Made by a program: the position numbers and the translations under genes | Source: Chondrus crispus | Lineage: Eukaryota > Rhodophyta > Florideophyceae > Gigartinales > Gigartinaceae | DNA length: 64,000 nucleotides | NCBI RefSeq assembly: GCF_000350225.1 | Contig: NW_005179161.1 | Coordinates: forward strand, 66,178 to 130,177 | Direction: 5' to 3' | The notes under the pieces: model-generated | What the model was told of the DNA's origin: nothing | Seen by the model: only the letters and a program-made list of their open reading frames with translations | The model's database searches: none | Shown here: one piece after another, positions 21,301-29,847 of the stretch | Layout: every line of letters starts with the position of its first letter | Position numbering within the stretch: the stretch's first letter is position 1

Positions 21301-22849
21301 ACAAGTGGTAATACCACAATCGTTAAGGGACCGCGTCCTAGGGTTGAGCCACTACGCAAAATTGGCAGGCCTCCCGGGAGGCAGGAAACTTTACAAGACT
21401 TTGAGAAGATATTTTTATTGGCTTACGATGGCCCTAGACTGCTACGCAGTCGCGAAGAATTGCGCCGCATGTGCGCGGGAAAGGGTGAAATTAAGAAAAA
21501 ACACGAAGGAAATGAAGCTGTTCACGCCCAAAGCGCCGCTGGAATTTGTCGCCATCGACATCCTCGGCGAGCTAATTACAACTAAGCGAGGAAATCGGTA
21601 TATTCTCGTGATCAGCGATCGATACTCGAAACTGGTACGAACCGTACTGTTGAAGAAGATATCAGCTGCGCACATCGCACAAGCCTTCGTTCACCACTGG
21701 GTATTCGTGTACGGACCGCCGGTCAAGCTGCTGTCCGACAATGGAACACAGTTCACGGCCCGGTTCTTTCAGAACGTCTGTCGAATTCTCGGCATCCGCA
21801 ATGTGTTCACGACTACGTACCACCCGCAAGCAAACGGCCAAGTTGAGAGATTTAACCGCACGCTGACTTCCGCGTTGCGAAAATACGTTGGGGAGCATCC
21901 CAAGGACTGGGACCTATTTAGCGACGCAGTGACGTTCGCATACAACACGCAAGTTCATCGAACTACGAACATTGCGCCCTTCGAGCTGGTGTTGGCTCGG
22001 GCGCCGAGAAACATTGCGTTACAAGCGCAACCAACATTGGAGAATTTCAGCTCGTCACGAGCATACTACCTGAAATGGCAGTCGTGGTTGGAGAGCCTAA
22101 TGCGAGGCGCCGATAGGAGATTGCGGAAGGAACAAGCCCGGTACAAGCGAAATTTCGACGCACGCCTTCGCAAACCGCAATATGAGATCCCACCGGGGTC
22201 CTACGTGTTCCTCCAGAAGGAGCAGGGCACGGCTAGCGAACCGAAACACAAGCTGGCACAAGTCGCTACAGGGCCTTATCAGGTCAGAAGATCGGATCAA
22301 CATACGGTAGTCATTGCCATTGGCGATCAGGAGGAACGCGTATCGCGAGACAGGGTGGAATTAGCCCCAAGCCCGATGGACTACGCGCCGATAACTGGCC
22401 TACGTCAAGCGCTACAGTTCCTGGGAGCGCCGGAGCTCAACGAAGAAGGAGAGGTAATGGAGGACGAGGAATGTCCTCACACCCGTGCGCCTACGTCAGG
22501 GGAACAGGATAATTCAGTCGGTCAAACGCCGACAGCGGAGACACCTCCAGGTCTACGAGAGTTCGGAAAGTCCAGAGATGAGGATGAGCCGTTGGCTCTT
22601 CGGAAGGGGGAACGACAGTTGGACACGCAGGAAGAAGGAACTGAGAGTCAGGAATATGTGATCGACAAGATCGTGGACCACGGCTACGACGGGGAGAAAT
22701 TAATTCTGAAGGTGGAATGGTACGGTTATACGCCCGAGGACGCGACGTGGGAGCCCATTGAGCAATTGCCCCGCAGCGCGGCGGTCACGTATTTCCGAAG
22801 GAAAAGATTATCCTTGCCCGCGCAGATCGCGCAAGCGCAATCAGGATAG
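18266..22849 (+). CDS. pol: Element A Pol: protease, RT, RNase H, integrase, chromodomain
   Basis: Open frame of 1527 codons, -1 relative to gag. The frame opens at a TTG inside gag, so it is probably made as a Gag-Pol frameshift fusion, not from its own start. Protease DTGAGPN at residue 153; RT about 490-660 with FCVDYRRLNAV; RNase H from about 790 (DTDASDYQIGAALF); integrase zinc-binding region about 1025-1070; core with Asp in FVAIDILG, Asp in LLSDNGTQF and Glu in GQVERFNR; chromodomain about 1464-1515 (VEWYGYTPEDATWEP). Two key residues are lost: the RT box reads YLDG (residues 640-643) where YLDD is required, and the integrase HHCC motif has Leu for the second His (AGLPGG versus AGHPGG in element E). 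The reading frame is otherwise complete. Confidence 0.93.
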   Translation: MVQFADGEHAECFNAEVEPTLQRAHRGARAVGCEKDPAAAGKLERGISHESREAQGRRTVPGAQPRPPSLKEKSGLEEEVVGLVDKPKGPAQVKKILSRARDHPLEEVRRPWYRVKRRECPEKILVLARKNYKVYADIGPTIGLMSRVLSVLDTGAGPNLVRKSELPAGMESLVSYGPTQDIGDANNRPLRTLGTIRMPVRLGKFVAAAEFIICEKLAVPLILGADYCDRFVEAIYPRKKTVELADFSEVPIVRRFSTRKGKKNLVAGEDESDGKGERISPKVKVARATTIEPGTQRVVECTSKRAGLVVVQPYSSLYERHGLTCTNGVVQVEPDRPFRLLVANFRTYPVRVQKGQVVAELLPHPRATLESKTTIGEVLGIQERKKENFPNSTKTPTGETGCEPSDQGREDQPEERSAGLSASASTKPQRRIEPPPPDVEDLDLSHVLERLRERFRRMLKKYSRMWDGTLGEINTTVHRIELIPETRPIAQAPYRAGPKAREVEDAEVQKMLEAGVIEPAHSEWASPVLLVPKPDGSMRFCVDYRRLNAVTVKDTYPLPRMDECLDSLGDTKVFSALDAISGYWQMPIPERDRDKTAFSCHSGLYRFSRMPFGLTNAPATFQRAMDILLSPFRWKCCLVYLDGIIIFSKSWEEHIVHVDEILSVLEKAGVKLKLRKCEFFVEKIKYLRHVVRPGTLEVDVARTAALEQVRYPRTQTQLRSFLGLCNVYRRFVPQYARIAQPLNQLLKKGQPVQLEGFDEPCKKAFHKLKDAILAPPVLALPKKDLPYSVDTDASDYQIGAALFQTHPDAQRKPIGFFSRTLAAAERNYSVSEKECLAVIWAVQTLRPYLYGEHFVVHTDHASLRWLMNVTDPSGRLIRWRLRLSEFDFEIKYKKGKANSQADALSRLRTAGETVDEIDDEIPCFMAEPAEGTVEDEESIDAADNILALEGGTAPDRLDQFQAVTPEELIREQAVDPFCNRIKEEMDAGKVRTFSTESEELERTLCRTAAEFVQVVIPQSLRDRVLGLSHYAKLAGLPGGRKLYKTLRRYFYWLTMALDCYAVAKNCAACARERVKLRKNTKEMKLFTPKAPLEFVAIDILGELITTKRGNRYILVISDRYSKLVRTVLLKKISAAHIAQAFVHHWVFVYGPPVKLLSDNGTQFTARFFQNVCRILGIRNVFTTTYHPQANGQVERFNRTLTSALRKYVGEHPKDWDLFSDAVTFAYNTQVHRTTNIAPFELVLARAPRNIALQAQPTLENFSSSRAYYLKWQSWLESLMRGADRRLRKEQARYKRNFDARLRKPQYEIPPGSYVFLQKEQGTASEPKHKLAQVATGPYQVRRSDQHTVVIAIGDQEERVSRDRVELAPSPMDYAPITGLRQALQFLGAPELNEEGEVMEDEECPHTRAPTSGEQDNSVGQTPTAETPPGLREFGKSRDEDEPLALRKGERQLDTQEEGTESQEYVIDKIVDHGYDGEKLILKVEWYGYTPEDATWEPIEQLPRSAAVTYFRRKRLSLPAQIAQAQSG
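18386..18392 (+). promoter_or_regulatory. Candidate -1 frameshift site at end of gag
   Basis: GGAAAAC directly before the gag TAG (18393-18395). A -1 slip here moves AAC to AAA and continues in the open pol frame (GGA AAA CTA). It is not a textbook X-XXY-YYZ heptamer because the first three bases are not identical, but the A-AAC half and the stop next to it fit. Other sites in the 130-nt overlap are possible. Confidence 0.35.
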
Positions 22850-23393
22850 TGGTAACCAAGAATTTCACATGTCAGTGTCAGTGCGGTAATCCGCGCGGGG
22901 CATAGCGAGCCGACCTGAGGGTCGAGAAAAGGAGAATGATGAGATGGAACGAACCAGGTGAGGGGCCTTCAGACAGCCAACCCGCAAGTAGACGCAGCCC
23001 GCGCACGAGTAGGATGAGCGTTGTGATGAGATACTCAGGTCGGAAGTCGCGTAACGATGTGCCAAGCGAGAAAAGAACGCTGGAAGAACGGGGACATAGA
23101 CTGGATAGTCCACCTCCTTCACTCTTACCTTCATATCTGTTCGGTCTCGTTTTTGTTTTATTTGTGATTGCTTTTGTGTTGTTCAATTTTATTTTATTTT
23201 TGAGACATTAGGGACACGACCCCGCACCGCGGAGGTCCGTCAGCAAGTCTATGAGAAGTCCAAGGAGGACATTGAAGAGCCGATGATCTTCGAGATCAAT
23301 TCCGCCTTTGACAAGGTTACGGCCGACGCCCGCGTCGCGGGATTCTCACCATTCAGGGAAAGGCCGAGGAGGAGCTAAGAAACGTAGGAGAAC
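22850..23393 (+). other. Spacer between pol and the NB-ARC ORF
   Basis: No coding motif. A T-rich tract (about 23146-23205) ends GAGACATTAG at 23210, like a polypyrimidine tract and splice acceptor, 184 bases before the NB-ARC ATG. An alternative frame around 23440-23490 contains LHTRFTNGGVFF, resembling the segment after the P-loop in NB-ARC proteins. Ancestral NB-ARC coding may therefore have begun further upstream, but no P-loop (GxxGxGKT) was seen in any frame. Confidence 0.4.
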
Positions 23394-24623
23394 ATGACTC
23401 TACGACGGGTGTTCCTACGTCGTGGATGGAGCCAGAAGGAGATGAGGCACTACACACGCGCTTTACGAACGGGGGGGTATTTTTCGACTCTAAGGCAAGA
23501 CGCCAGAGAGGCAGAGCTGAAGCAACGATTCTGCCATGCTGTCTGCATCTCTAGAGGACGTGAAGAAGGGGACAAGCTGTCCAATCTGGCCGAGGTGGAA
23601 GAGGTGCTAACAGAGGATCAAGCTTGGTTTTCAGGTCGTCGATGTCTGTTCATCTTCGATGATGTCTGGTCGCGCAACAGCAATGACGAGGGGATTCTGC
23701 TAAAACTGTCCAGCCTTGCCAGCACGGCAGTGCGAAATGGTGAGCCTGCGAGCAGGGTTTTGTACTCTACAAGGGATCCGACGCTCATAGATCTGGGGGA
23801 GCAAGTTAAGTTTGAGGCGAGAGAAGGGCGCAATGCGTACGACATGCTGATTCATGCGAGTGAGGCATCGCGTGGTGAAGTAGAAGATCCAATATCGAGA
23901 GAGGCGTTTGGGCAGATTCTTGCCATGTGTGCGGGACTACCATTGGCTCTGAATGTAGCAGGAGTCAATGTGAAACAATCAAGAGGGGCTCGTACCGGGG
24001 ACCTACCAAAGTTGTGGACGCGGTACCTGAAGACGATCAAAGAGAGTAAAGGGAGTGGGGCAATCGGCGCGCAGAAAGGAAGGGGCGGGTACGAATCGCT
24101 CTACGCAATGCTCCGCTCTTCGTTACAGTTTCTGGACTCACGTGACAGCGAAGAATCTCCGTGTTTCGCGGACATGCACCGGGCATTGTGTGTAATGAAG
24201 AAACAGGATGTGATCCTTCTGGGAGTGTTGAGGGATCTGTGGGGAACGGGCGAAGTTGACATCGCAAGAAAGTATGCGATGCAGATGAACAGTGTAGGGT
24301 TGGTTGAAATTCGAGATGTGGCGAACCGGGAAAGCCAGGGGGTAAGTCTTCAGGATCTTACGCATCATTTCGCAGTCTTTGAAACAGGCCAGGTGGAAGG
24401 CCCTAGCTGGGAAAAGCACTGGTGTCGGAAGCTGGTTGATAGCTACCGGAAAGGGAGGGATGTGATGGAAGTAGTTGTTGAATATCAGGGCCCCGAGGAT
24501 GGCGAGGCGAAGGAGGGATATTTTTTCGAGAACATTTGTCGACTGCTTATCAGGACAGAGCTGATGAAAGAGCTGAGCTGTCTGCTTAATAGTAGTAGGT
24601 GGGTGATCAAGGTTTTTTGTTGA
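23394..24623 (+). CDS. NB-ARC (Apaf-1/R-protein type) ATPase fragment carried by element A
   Basis: 409 residues from an ATG. NB-ARC ATPases are nucleotide-controlled switches in cell-death and immune-type signalling. Visible motifs: Walker B/kinase-2 RCLFIFDDVW (about residues 83-92), RNBS-B-like SRVLYSTRDP (about 122-131), GLPLAL (181-186), then a winged-helix-like region (YESLYAMLRSSLQFLDS, later DLWGTGEVDIARKYA and VSLQDLTHHFAVFE). The P-loop is missing: the N-terminus starts after it, and a frameshift near 23485 separates an in-family segment in another frame. No TPR, WD40 or LRR repeats follow; the frame stops at 24623. It lies between pol and the antisense ORF inside one retrotransposon and has no introns, so it looks like a captured host cDNA or gene fragment. 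Whether it is translated is unknown; without a P-loop it should not bind ATP normally. Confidence 0.75.
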   Translation: MTLRRVFLRRGWSQKEMRHYTRALRTGGYFSTLRQDAREAELKQRFCHAVCISRGREEGDKLSNLAEVEEVLTEDQAWFSGRRCLFIFDDVWSRNSNDEGILLKLSSLASTAVRNGEPASRVLYSTRDPTLIDLGEQVKFEAREGRNAYDMLIHASEASRGEVEDPISREAFGQILAMCAGLPLALNVAGVNVKQSRGARTGDLPKLWTRYLKTIKESKGSGAIGAQKGRGGYESLYAMLRSSLQFLDSRDSEESPCFADMHRALCVMKKQDVILLGVLRDLWGTGEVDIARKYAMQMNSVGLVEIRDVANRESQGVSLQDLTHHFAVFETGQVEGPSWEKHWCRKLVDSYRKGRDVMEVVVEYQGPEDGEAKEGYFFENICRLLIRTELMKELSCLLNSSRWVIKVFC

Positions 24624-26467
24624 TGAAGGGTGTGTGACAACGGGAGGCGTACCTCTTGAGGGTGAAGAGACGCACCACGACACGAGGGGAGAGTCCGAAG
24701 GGCAGGCAGTTGTTGTTGGATGGCCCACCGCGTAAGCCGCGGGACCTCCCCGAGTACACAGCAACAACCCCCCACAAATATCGACAAGTGTCGCGATGCC
24801 CAAGTGGAACACAGGACACCGCTCGGAATTTTCAATTAATTTTAAGGAGAAAGCGACGCGGTCGAGCGCATGGGACGCTGAGCCTTTTTGGGATAAGTGA
24901 GCTGCACACGGTTCGCGACCACGACGAACGTTGCCTCTGTCGAGACAACGTCATCCGATCGCGCTTATCTCTTTTCTTTTGTCAGTGTTTTTGTTTTGGG
25001 TTTGCTTTCTATTTTGTTTTGTCACCTCCTAGATGTGACCCCACCCCACCTCACACTACGGACGCCGGTCAGCCGACATGTTACGATCAAGAGGGGGCTC
25101 AACCGGGACCCAGAACGAGGGGGATGACTCGCCGAGGTGGGCGAAGGACGCTCAAGAGAAAGACCCGACGGGTACAAAGCTGACAGCACGATCCGCGTCG
25201 TGGAAGGACGTGTTGGAAATCGTGAAGGATGCCCGTCGACATTGTACCCAACTTTAATTCCGTCGCGACTCCCTTTGTTACTATTTTTCCTTCTGGGAAT
25301 GAGCAGAAACCATCGATAAGACACACATCAAAGTACAGCATCCGATCGCGAGAGCAGAACCCCTTCGAGGAGGTCACATTTCGTAGCACCTCGTACGAAG
25401 AAGATCGTATTCGTCAAAGACAGGAATGTCATGAAGTGATACGAGCTCCGACGCCCTTTATGAATCTTTTTATTGTTGCAGTGTCGACGCGGGGGAGATT
25501 AGAACAATGGCCACAGATTTCTGTTAACGTTTCGTGGACACGAGTGGCCTCGGTCGCACGACAACCGAACGAGGAAAAGAATGAGGTTTTTGTCCCCACA
25601 CCCCGCCATCACCCCCCCTATGAGTATTTTTATTGCACGACTAAGCAGGCCTCAGGCGACAAATGACGAGTTGCGGGAGTCCGCAACTACTGCAAGAGGA
25701 ATTCGACAGGTCTGCTTTGATAAGAATCGTAGACGGGACCGCTGCTATGACTGAATTGATTACGCATGGTGACAAGCTCGGGACGATCTCGCCATGTGGT
25801 GCAAATGAAAAAAATGGAAACGGGCGACTCATCTGAAACTGCAATGAGGGTGTAACTTCCATGGGCATTGAGAAGCAACGCTATCGTTTGGCACTACGGG
25901 GACCGTACAGTAGAACCCGGTGTCGGAAATAACCGACTCAAGCGAGCGCGACCGAACGGGTCAGGCAGGTTGATAACGAACCATATTTTTCGTGAACCTC
26001 AAAACCCCCCTACCACTTTGTTGACCGTGATAACGGACGTCTACGGTGGCATCGCGATAACAGTTGAGGGATGACGTTGCTCGTATGGCGTCGACCCTAC
26101 TATATTTTTTATGAGAACCGTGTGAGGACAGCCTCACACAAAAAGGGCAATTTGGGAGAATGAGGAGGAAAATGGGAGACGCACGCTGTGATAGGAGGAT
26201 GGCAGAAGGAGAACGTGTGAGAAAGAGGAGGGAAATGTGACGAGGAAAAAGAGAAGGAAATGGCAAAATGGGGATGCGACCGCAGAGGCGGGACGCATAC
26301 AAAAAAAAAGAGAGAAAAAAAAGAGGAGGAAAGTGAAGGTAACGGGGGATACGCAGGTGATTCATTTTATTATCCAAAAGCTACAGGATGACGTCAATAA
26401 CCAGACGTCACCCCAAACAGGTAATAATCCGAGAACGGATCACGGGGAAGTCGCTCTAAGCGGCAGG
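24624..26467. other. Element A internal region with no assigned gene
   Basis: Contains a T-rich tract ending CTCCTAG (about 24965-25033); a stem-loop with 8-bp arms GTGTGAGG/CCTCACAC around ACAG (26120-26139); and a purine-rich stretch (about 26155-26345). A 145-codon plus-strand frame at 25229-25666 has no motif. The frame at 24138-24812 on the minus strand is the shadow of the NB-ARC gene. Between convergent ORFs this could hold transcript ends. Confidence 0.45.
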
Positions 26468-28132
26468 TCATTGGGCCGGCACACCCAAGGATTTTTCCTT
26501 CGGGAGTGAGGTAACGAGTCGAGCAAGGACTCGCAGATCATCGAGGGAAGCCCCTTGAAGAGCTTCACCTTCGATGCCATGAGCGCGGAGCAATGTGCAG
26601 TAGATGTCAATGGCTCCGTCGCTCTTTTTGGGAATTGATGGGGACGGTGGGGAAGACAATGCTTCCCTAACCGACAGAGTTTCGGTATGCCCTGCCGAGG
26701 GGATATCGACAGCAGGAGGAGCAGCGGCAGGGGCTGCAGGGAGAGGGGAATCTGGAGCAGACGGTCGGGGGCAAACGTCGTCTGCGCGGGGATCTACGGC
26801 TCGTATGGGAGCTACGTCAGGGGTTGGAACTTGGTTGCCGAATTGGCGACTGAGGCGCGCTTCGGAGGGAGAGCACAAGGCGGATGTCCAAGGGTTGAAC
26901 CAGACAAAGTCACCCGCCGCACTGTGACTTCGTCCGGGAGAAAAGGACGGGCGTCGCCTCGCGAAGGATCGGGATGAGTTGATAGGGGGAACAACATTCC
27001 AGTCGACCTGATTGATCTTTTCGAGTAAGGAGTGCAGTTCGAAGTCGGTGTCTGCTCCGCCCAAGGGCACAGTATAGTCCAAAAGGCACATGAGCTCGAC
27101 GAGCTTCGGAGGAAGATACCAAAGCCGCCAACAATCGTACGCCTCCCAGAGCAAGGTGGCGGCTACCTTCACGCACCACTCCGTCAAAAAGACAACCCAC
27201 AACCCGTGACGAGGATCAGTGAGATGGCTTCCAAAGTAGGTAAGGATGGGACCGAGCTCTGCCCAAAACCCTTGGCAGACCTCAAATTGTCCCCACCACG
27301 AGGGGAGTTGCTGGTACCGGTTGGGATAGTGTGACCGAGCAATTTCCCCCGCCTCAACCATTTGGTAAGCTAGGAAATATCCCGTGTCCGATCTCATCTT
27401 ACGCTCGAATCGGACCGTATGCTGGAAGAAGGGGATGTTCCCGCGTTTCGTATATCGGAAATTGAGGGGGAGGATTGCGCGCGTGTATGACATGGCATCG
27501 TTAGTCACCGTCAGTTGGTTATGCCACAGGCGGTCCGCCTCGAGCACGGGGTTACCCCGCGTCCAGCTGAGGAGGTTGTCAAGGTAATCACGCTCCCCCT
27601 CTGTGCGAAACTTCCACGTGTCACATCCGAAGGACGGAGGGATGAGGGCATCGAATAGGGATAGGTCGAGGCGGTCGAGAACGGCTTCCATGAACCGCAG
27701 GGATAGGCCCTGTCGGCCACGAGGGGAGGAACGACGCAGGATAGAAGGGGGAATGGCGACACGGGCACGCCAATCGTAGGAGGAAATGGCTTGAAGGGGA
27801 AGGTGACCGGGTAACATCCCCGCACCGTCGGCAAAGTCGCGCCCGATGTTAGTGACGTCGCGCACGTCGATGGCGGAAAACCAAGGAGTGGCCGCGTACA
27901 GTAAGGGATAGTCGCGCATGGATTTGCCTTGGAGCTCGGCTAGTGAGGGGTATCGACAAGGGGCTGATGAAGGATGGAGATCGGGATGAAAGACCGGTTC
28001 AGGAACGTTGGTGTTCGGGGGAAGTCGGGGTATGGAAGGAAGGTCGTTAGGAATGGAAGGCGTGTGTGAGAAGCCCACACCGCGGCGACCGCGGGCGGTA
28101 TGTCCGACAGTGGGATCCGATGAAGGAAACAT
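26468..28132 (-). CDS. Antisense ORF of element A, unknown family
   Basis: 554 residues on the strand opposite gag-pol, ending near the middle of the cargo and starting about 110 bases inside the 3' LTR. I chose the ATG at 28132; the frame is open a further 23 codons upstream. The N-terminus is Pro/Ser-rich. A central half (about residues 80-390) is Trp/Tyr-rich with helix-like segments, such as SWWGQFEVCQGFWAEL and GLWVVFLTEWCVKV. The C-terminus is Pro/Ala-rich and ends in a short helical domain. I recognise no family: no zinc knuckle, protease, RT, envelope-like signal peptide or clear membrane span. A frame this long with ordered low-complexity flanks and a distinct middle domain suggests real coding. 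Antisense ORFs before the 3' LTR are known in some giant plant Ty3/gypsy elements (established); homology to those is not claimed. Confidence 0.6.
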   Translation of the reverse strand: MFPSSDPTVGHTARGRRGVGFSHTPSIPNDLPSIPRLPPNTNVPEPVFHPDLHPSSAPCRYPSLAELQGKSMRDYPLLYAATPWFSAIDVRDVTNIGRDFADGAGMLPGHLPLQAISSYDWRARVAIPPSILRRSSPRGRQGLSLRFMEAVLDRLDLSLFDALIPPSFGCDTWKFRTEGERDYLDNLLSWTRGNPVLEADRLWHNQLTVTNDAMSYTRAILPLNFRYTKRGNIPFFQHTVRFERKMRSDTGYFLAYQMVEAGEIARSHYPNRYQQLPSWWGQFEVCQGFWAELGPILTYFGSHLTDPRHGLWVVFLTEWCVKVAATLLWEAYDCWRLWYLPPKLVELMCLLDYTVPLGGADTDFELHSLLEKINQVDWNVVPPINSSRSFARRRPSFSPGRSHSAAGDFVWFNPWTSALCSPSEARLSRQFGNQVPTPDVAPIRAVDPRADDVCPRPSAPDSPLPAAPAAAPPAVDIPSAGHTETLSVREALSSPPSPSIPKKSDGAIDIYCTLLRAHGIEGEALQGASLDDLRVLARLVTSLPKEKSLGVPAQ

Positions 28133-28230
28133 GGAGATCGTCTTACTCTCACGCGAGCGGCGACCGATGGTCGGAAGAAAAAGGAAGAAGTTGGGAAGCA
28201 AGGGGGTGAAGCCGCTGCGCGAGAGCGCTC

Positions 28231-28242
28231 AGAAGGGGGATA
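28231..28242 (+). promoter_or_regulatory. Polypurine tract of element A
   Basis: AGAAGGGGGATA directly abuts the 3' LTR start at 28243, the expected place and composition for the plus-strand primer. Confidence 0.7.
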
Positions 28243-29288
28243 TGTAGTGCAATACGCACCTGAAAAGGGGGGTGAAAAGAAAGGGAAACATTTGGATATG
28301 AGTAGTCCGGGTTTGGGGGACACACGTGTGAATAATTGCACAGTTTTAATTTTTAATTATTTTATTTTATTTAGTTAATTAGTTGGCATTAATTTTGCTG
28401 ACACTAGATTAGATCTAGGATCTAGCGCCGCGAGCTACTGTACTGGCTCCGGCGGGGCGATATATACCTTAGCCCTCTGACGACCAAGTCAGTAAAGGTA
28501 ACCCGAGTTGCCGGAGTTGAATGTCGCCTTGGTCGAAGTCCGTCTCTACCAAGACGCTCCCTTTTACCTAAGCCTACGGCATCCTCTATCGCTCGGGGTT
28601 CCATTTTCTCTTTCCTTTATTTCCCTATCCTTTTCTATCTCTAATTCTACGTATTTTTCCCTTATCTTGTGTTGGTGCCATCGGCCTCGGTTGCGACCGA
28701 ACCGGTGTAGGTGTTTCGAGCCATCGGGCAACACAGTTGACGTAGCGCTGCTACAGTGACCCATTTTCCGACGGAGACCGTTGTAACGACGTCTCCTCGA
28801 AGGGCTCCGTCGTATTACGAGCCAGTGTTGGTACCATCGGTGTCGGTTGCGACCGAACCGGTGTAGGTGTTTCGAGCCATCGGGCGGCACGGTTGACGTA
28901 GCGCTGCTACTTTCATTTCATCCCGTCGGGCTGCGTTGCGACGCCCCCGTCGAAGGCCTTGTCGCGTTACAAGGTGTCGAAGAAGCTCAACGAGCATTGG
29001 CCTTACAACCCAGTGGAACCGGGGTACCTACGTACGCGCCCCCCTCCACACTCGTCGAGCAGATCTCTTCGCAAGTCTCTACCACACCGATCCCGGGCCG
29101 GGCTATTTCTCTGCCCCCCCCCCATCAGGGATCCGAGCTACTACGAGTCGCAAGCTCGTTTAAACGGAGAAGGGAGAGTCGGACACTCCGTAGCGCTGTG
29201 CCAGCGGCAGTTCTTCTTTTTGTGGCTGTTGTTGTTTTTGCTGGACCATCGGACCGCGGTCTCTGCCCGACAGGCGCATTGCACTACA
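28243..29288 (+). repeat. 3' LTR of element A
   Basis: 1046 bp, same ends as the 5' LTR, followed by GGTAG. Differences from the 5' copy: about seven scattered substitutions or indels, plus a pyrimidine cluster at about 29040-29125 where this copy matches the solo LTR at 30931-31969 and so is likely ancestral. Confidence 0.95.
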
Positions 29289-29293
29289 GGTAG

Positions 29294-29847
29294 TATACCT
29301 CTAGTCTACTTGCTCCACGCCCCCGTCTGCGTTGCAAGGCGCAATCAGCACGTCATCATCAGCTGCAGAAATCCTTAGTGCAAATCCCTTTGTACCATGT
29401 AGGTGTCGAAGTATCCTCTTGAGAAAACCCCAATGCGTCTCATTAAGGATAGATCTATATCTATACAGGATAGAAACGGCAGCCGTGATTTCTGTCCTCG
29501 TGCGTGTCAAAAATGCCCAACAGACAACCCAAAAGCTCCTGGGTAGAACTTTTGTCAAGGGAGAGCTTTCACCATCAGCTACATTTTCAAGGGTTCATCG
29601 CACAACGGGTTCGTCCCTGGTTTGCTTTCCGACTTCCCAAGCCTCTCAAGTACTTGCGAAATGTAGCGCCTCTGTGACAGCCATGCACCAAATCCATCTT
29701 GAACAAATAGAACTCCCAAGAAAGATGGAAGTGTACCTAAGTCCTTGACATCAAGGTAATCATAGCTCCTTCTTTACACTGTAGAAATTCTATTCCTCTA
29801 CACTTATCACATAAGCATAGAGCAATAGCCAGACTGTCCCAAGGCGA
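29294..29847 (-). pseudogene. Ty1/copia pol, RT C-terminal part (other half of split element)
   Basis: Minus-strand frames carry copia RVT_2 and RNase H signatures: a DLG...SFLG-like segment with DGFGAWLSQRRYISQVLERL (about 29640-29730), a SPLTKVLPRS segment, and THWGFLKRILRHLHGTKGFA followed by CNADGGVEQVD at the left end. Several frameshifts and stops are present. The left edge abuts element A at the target duplication and continues at 14862. The right edge abuts LTR B2 at 29848, and copia sequence is not found beyond it. Confidence 0.75.

Larger units (their letters stand above)
14863..29288 (+). mobile_element. Element A: 14.4-kb chromodomain Ty3/gypsy retrotransposon with NB-ARC and antisense cargo
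   Basis: Complete element bounded by LTRs with TGTAGTGCAAT...ATTGCACTACA ends and a perfect 5-bp target duplication GGTAG (14858-14862 and 29289-29293). Order: LTR, primer site, gag, pol in the -1 frame with C-terminal chromodomain, then 5.4 kb of non-canonical sequence holding an NB-ARC ORF (sense) and a long ORF on the opposite strand, then polypurine tract and LTR. Ty3/gypsy coding regions normally fill 5-6 kb, so more than a third of this element is cargo. It lies inside a copia pol. LTRs differ at about 7 scattered sites plus a dense cluster (15655-15750), so insertion is fairly recent. The RT active site is mutated (YLDG), so this copy could move only with help from a related element. 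Confidence 0.93.

Noticed and set aside
24138..24812. Minus-strand 224-codon frame
   Set aside because: Antisense shadow of the NB-ARC gene, which has clear motifs on the plus strand.
22850..28242. Element A cargo as an envelope gene
   Set aside because: No signal peptide, cleavage site or C-terminal membrane anchor in either cargo ORF.
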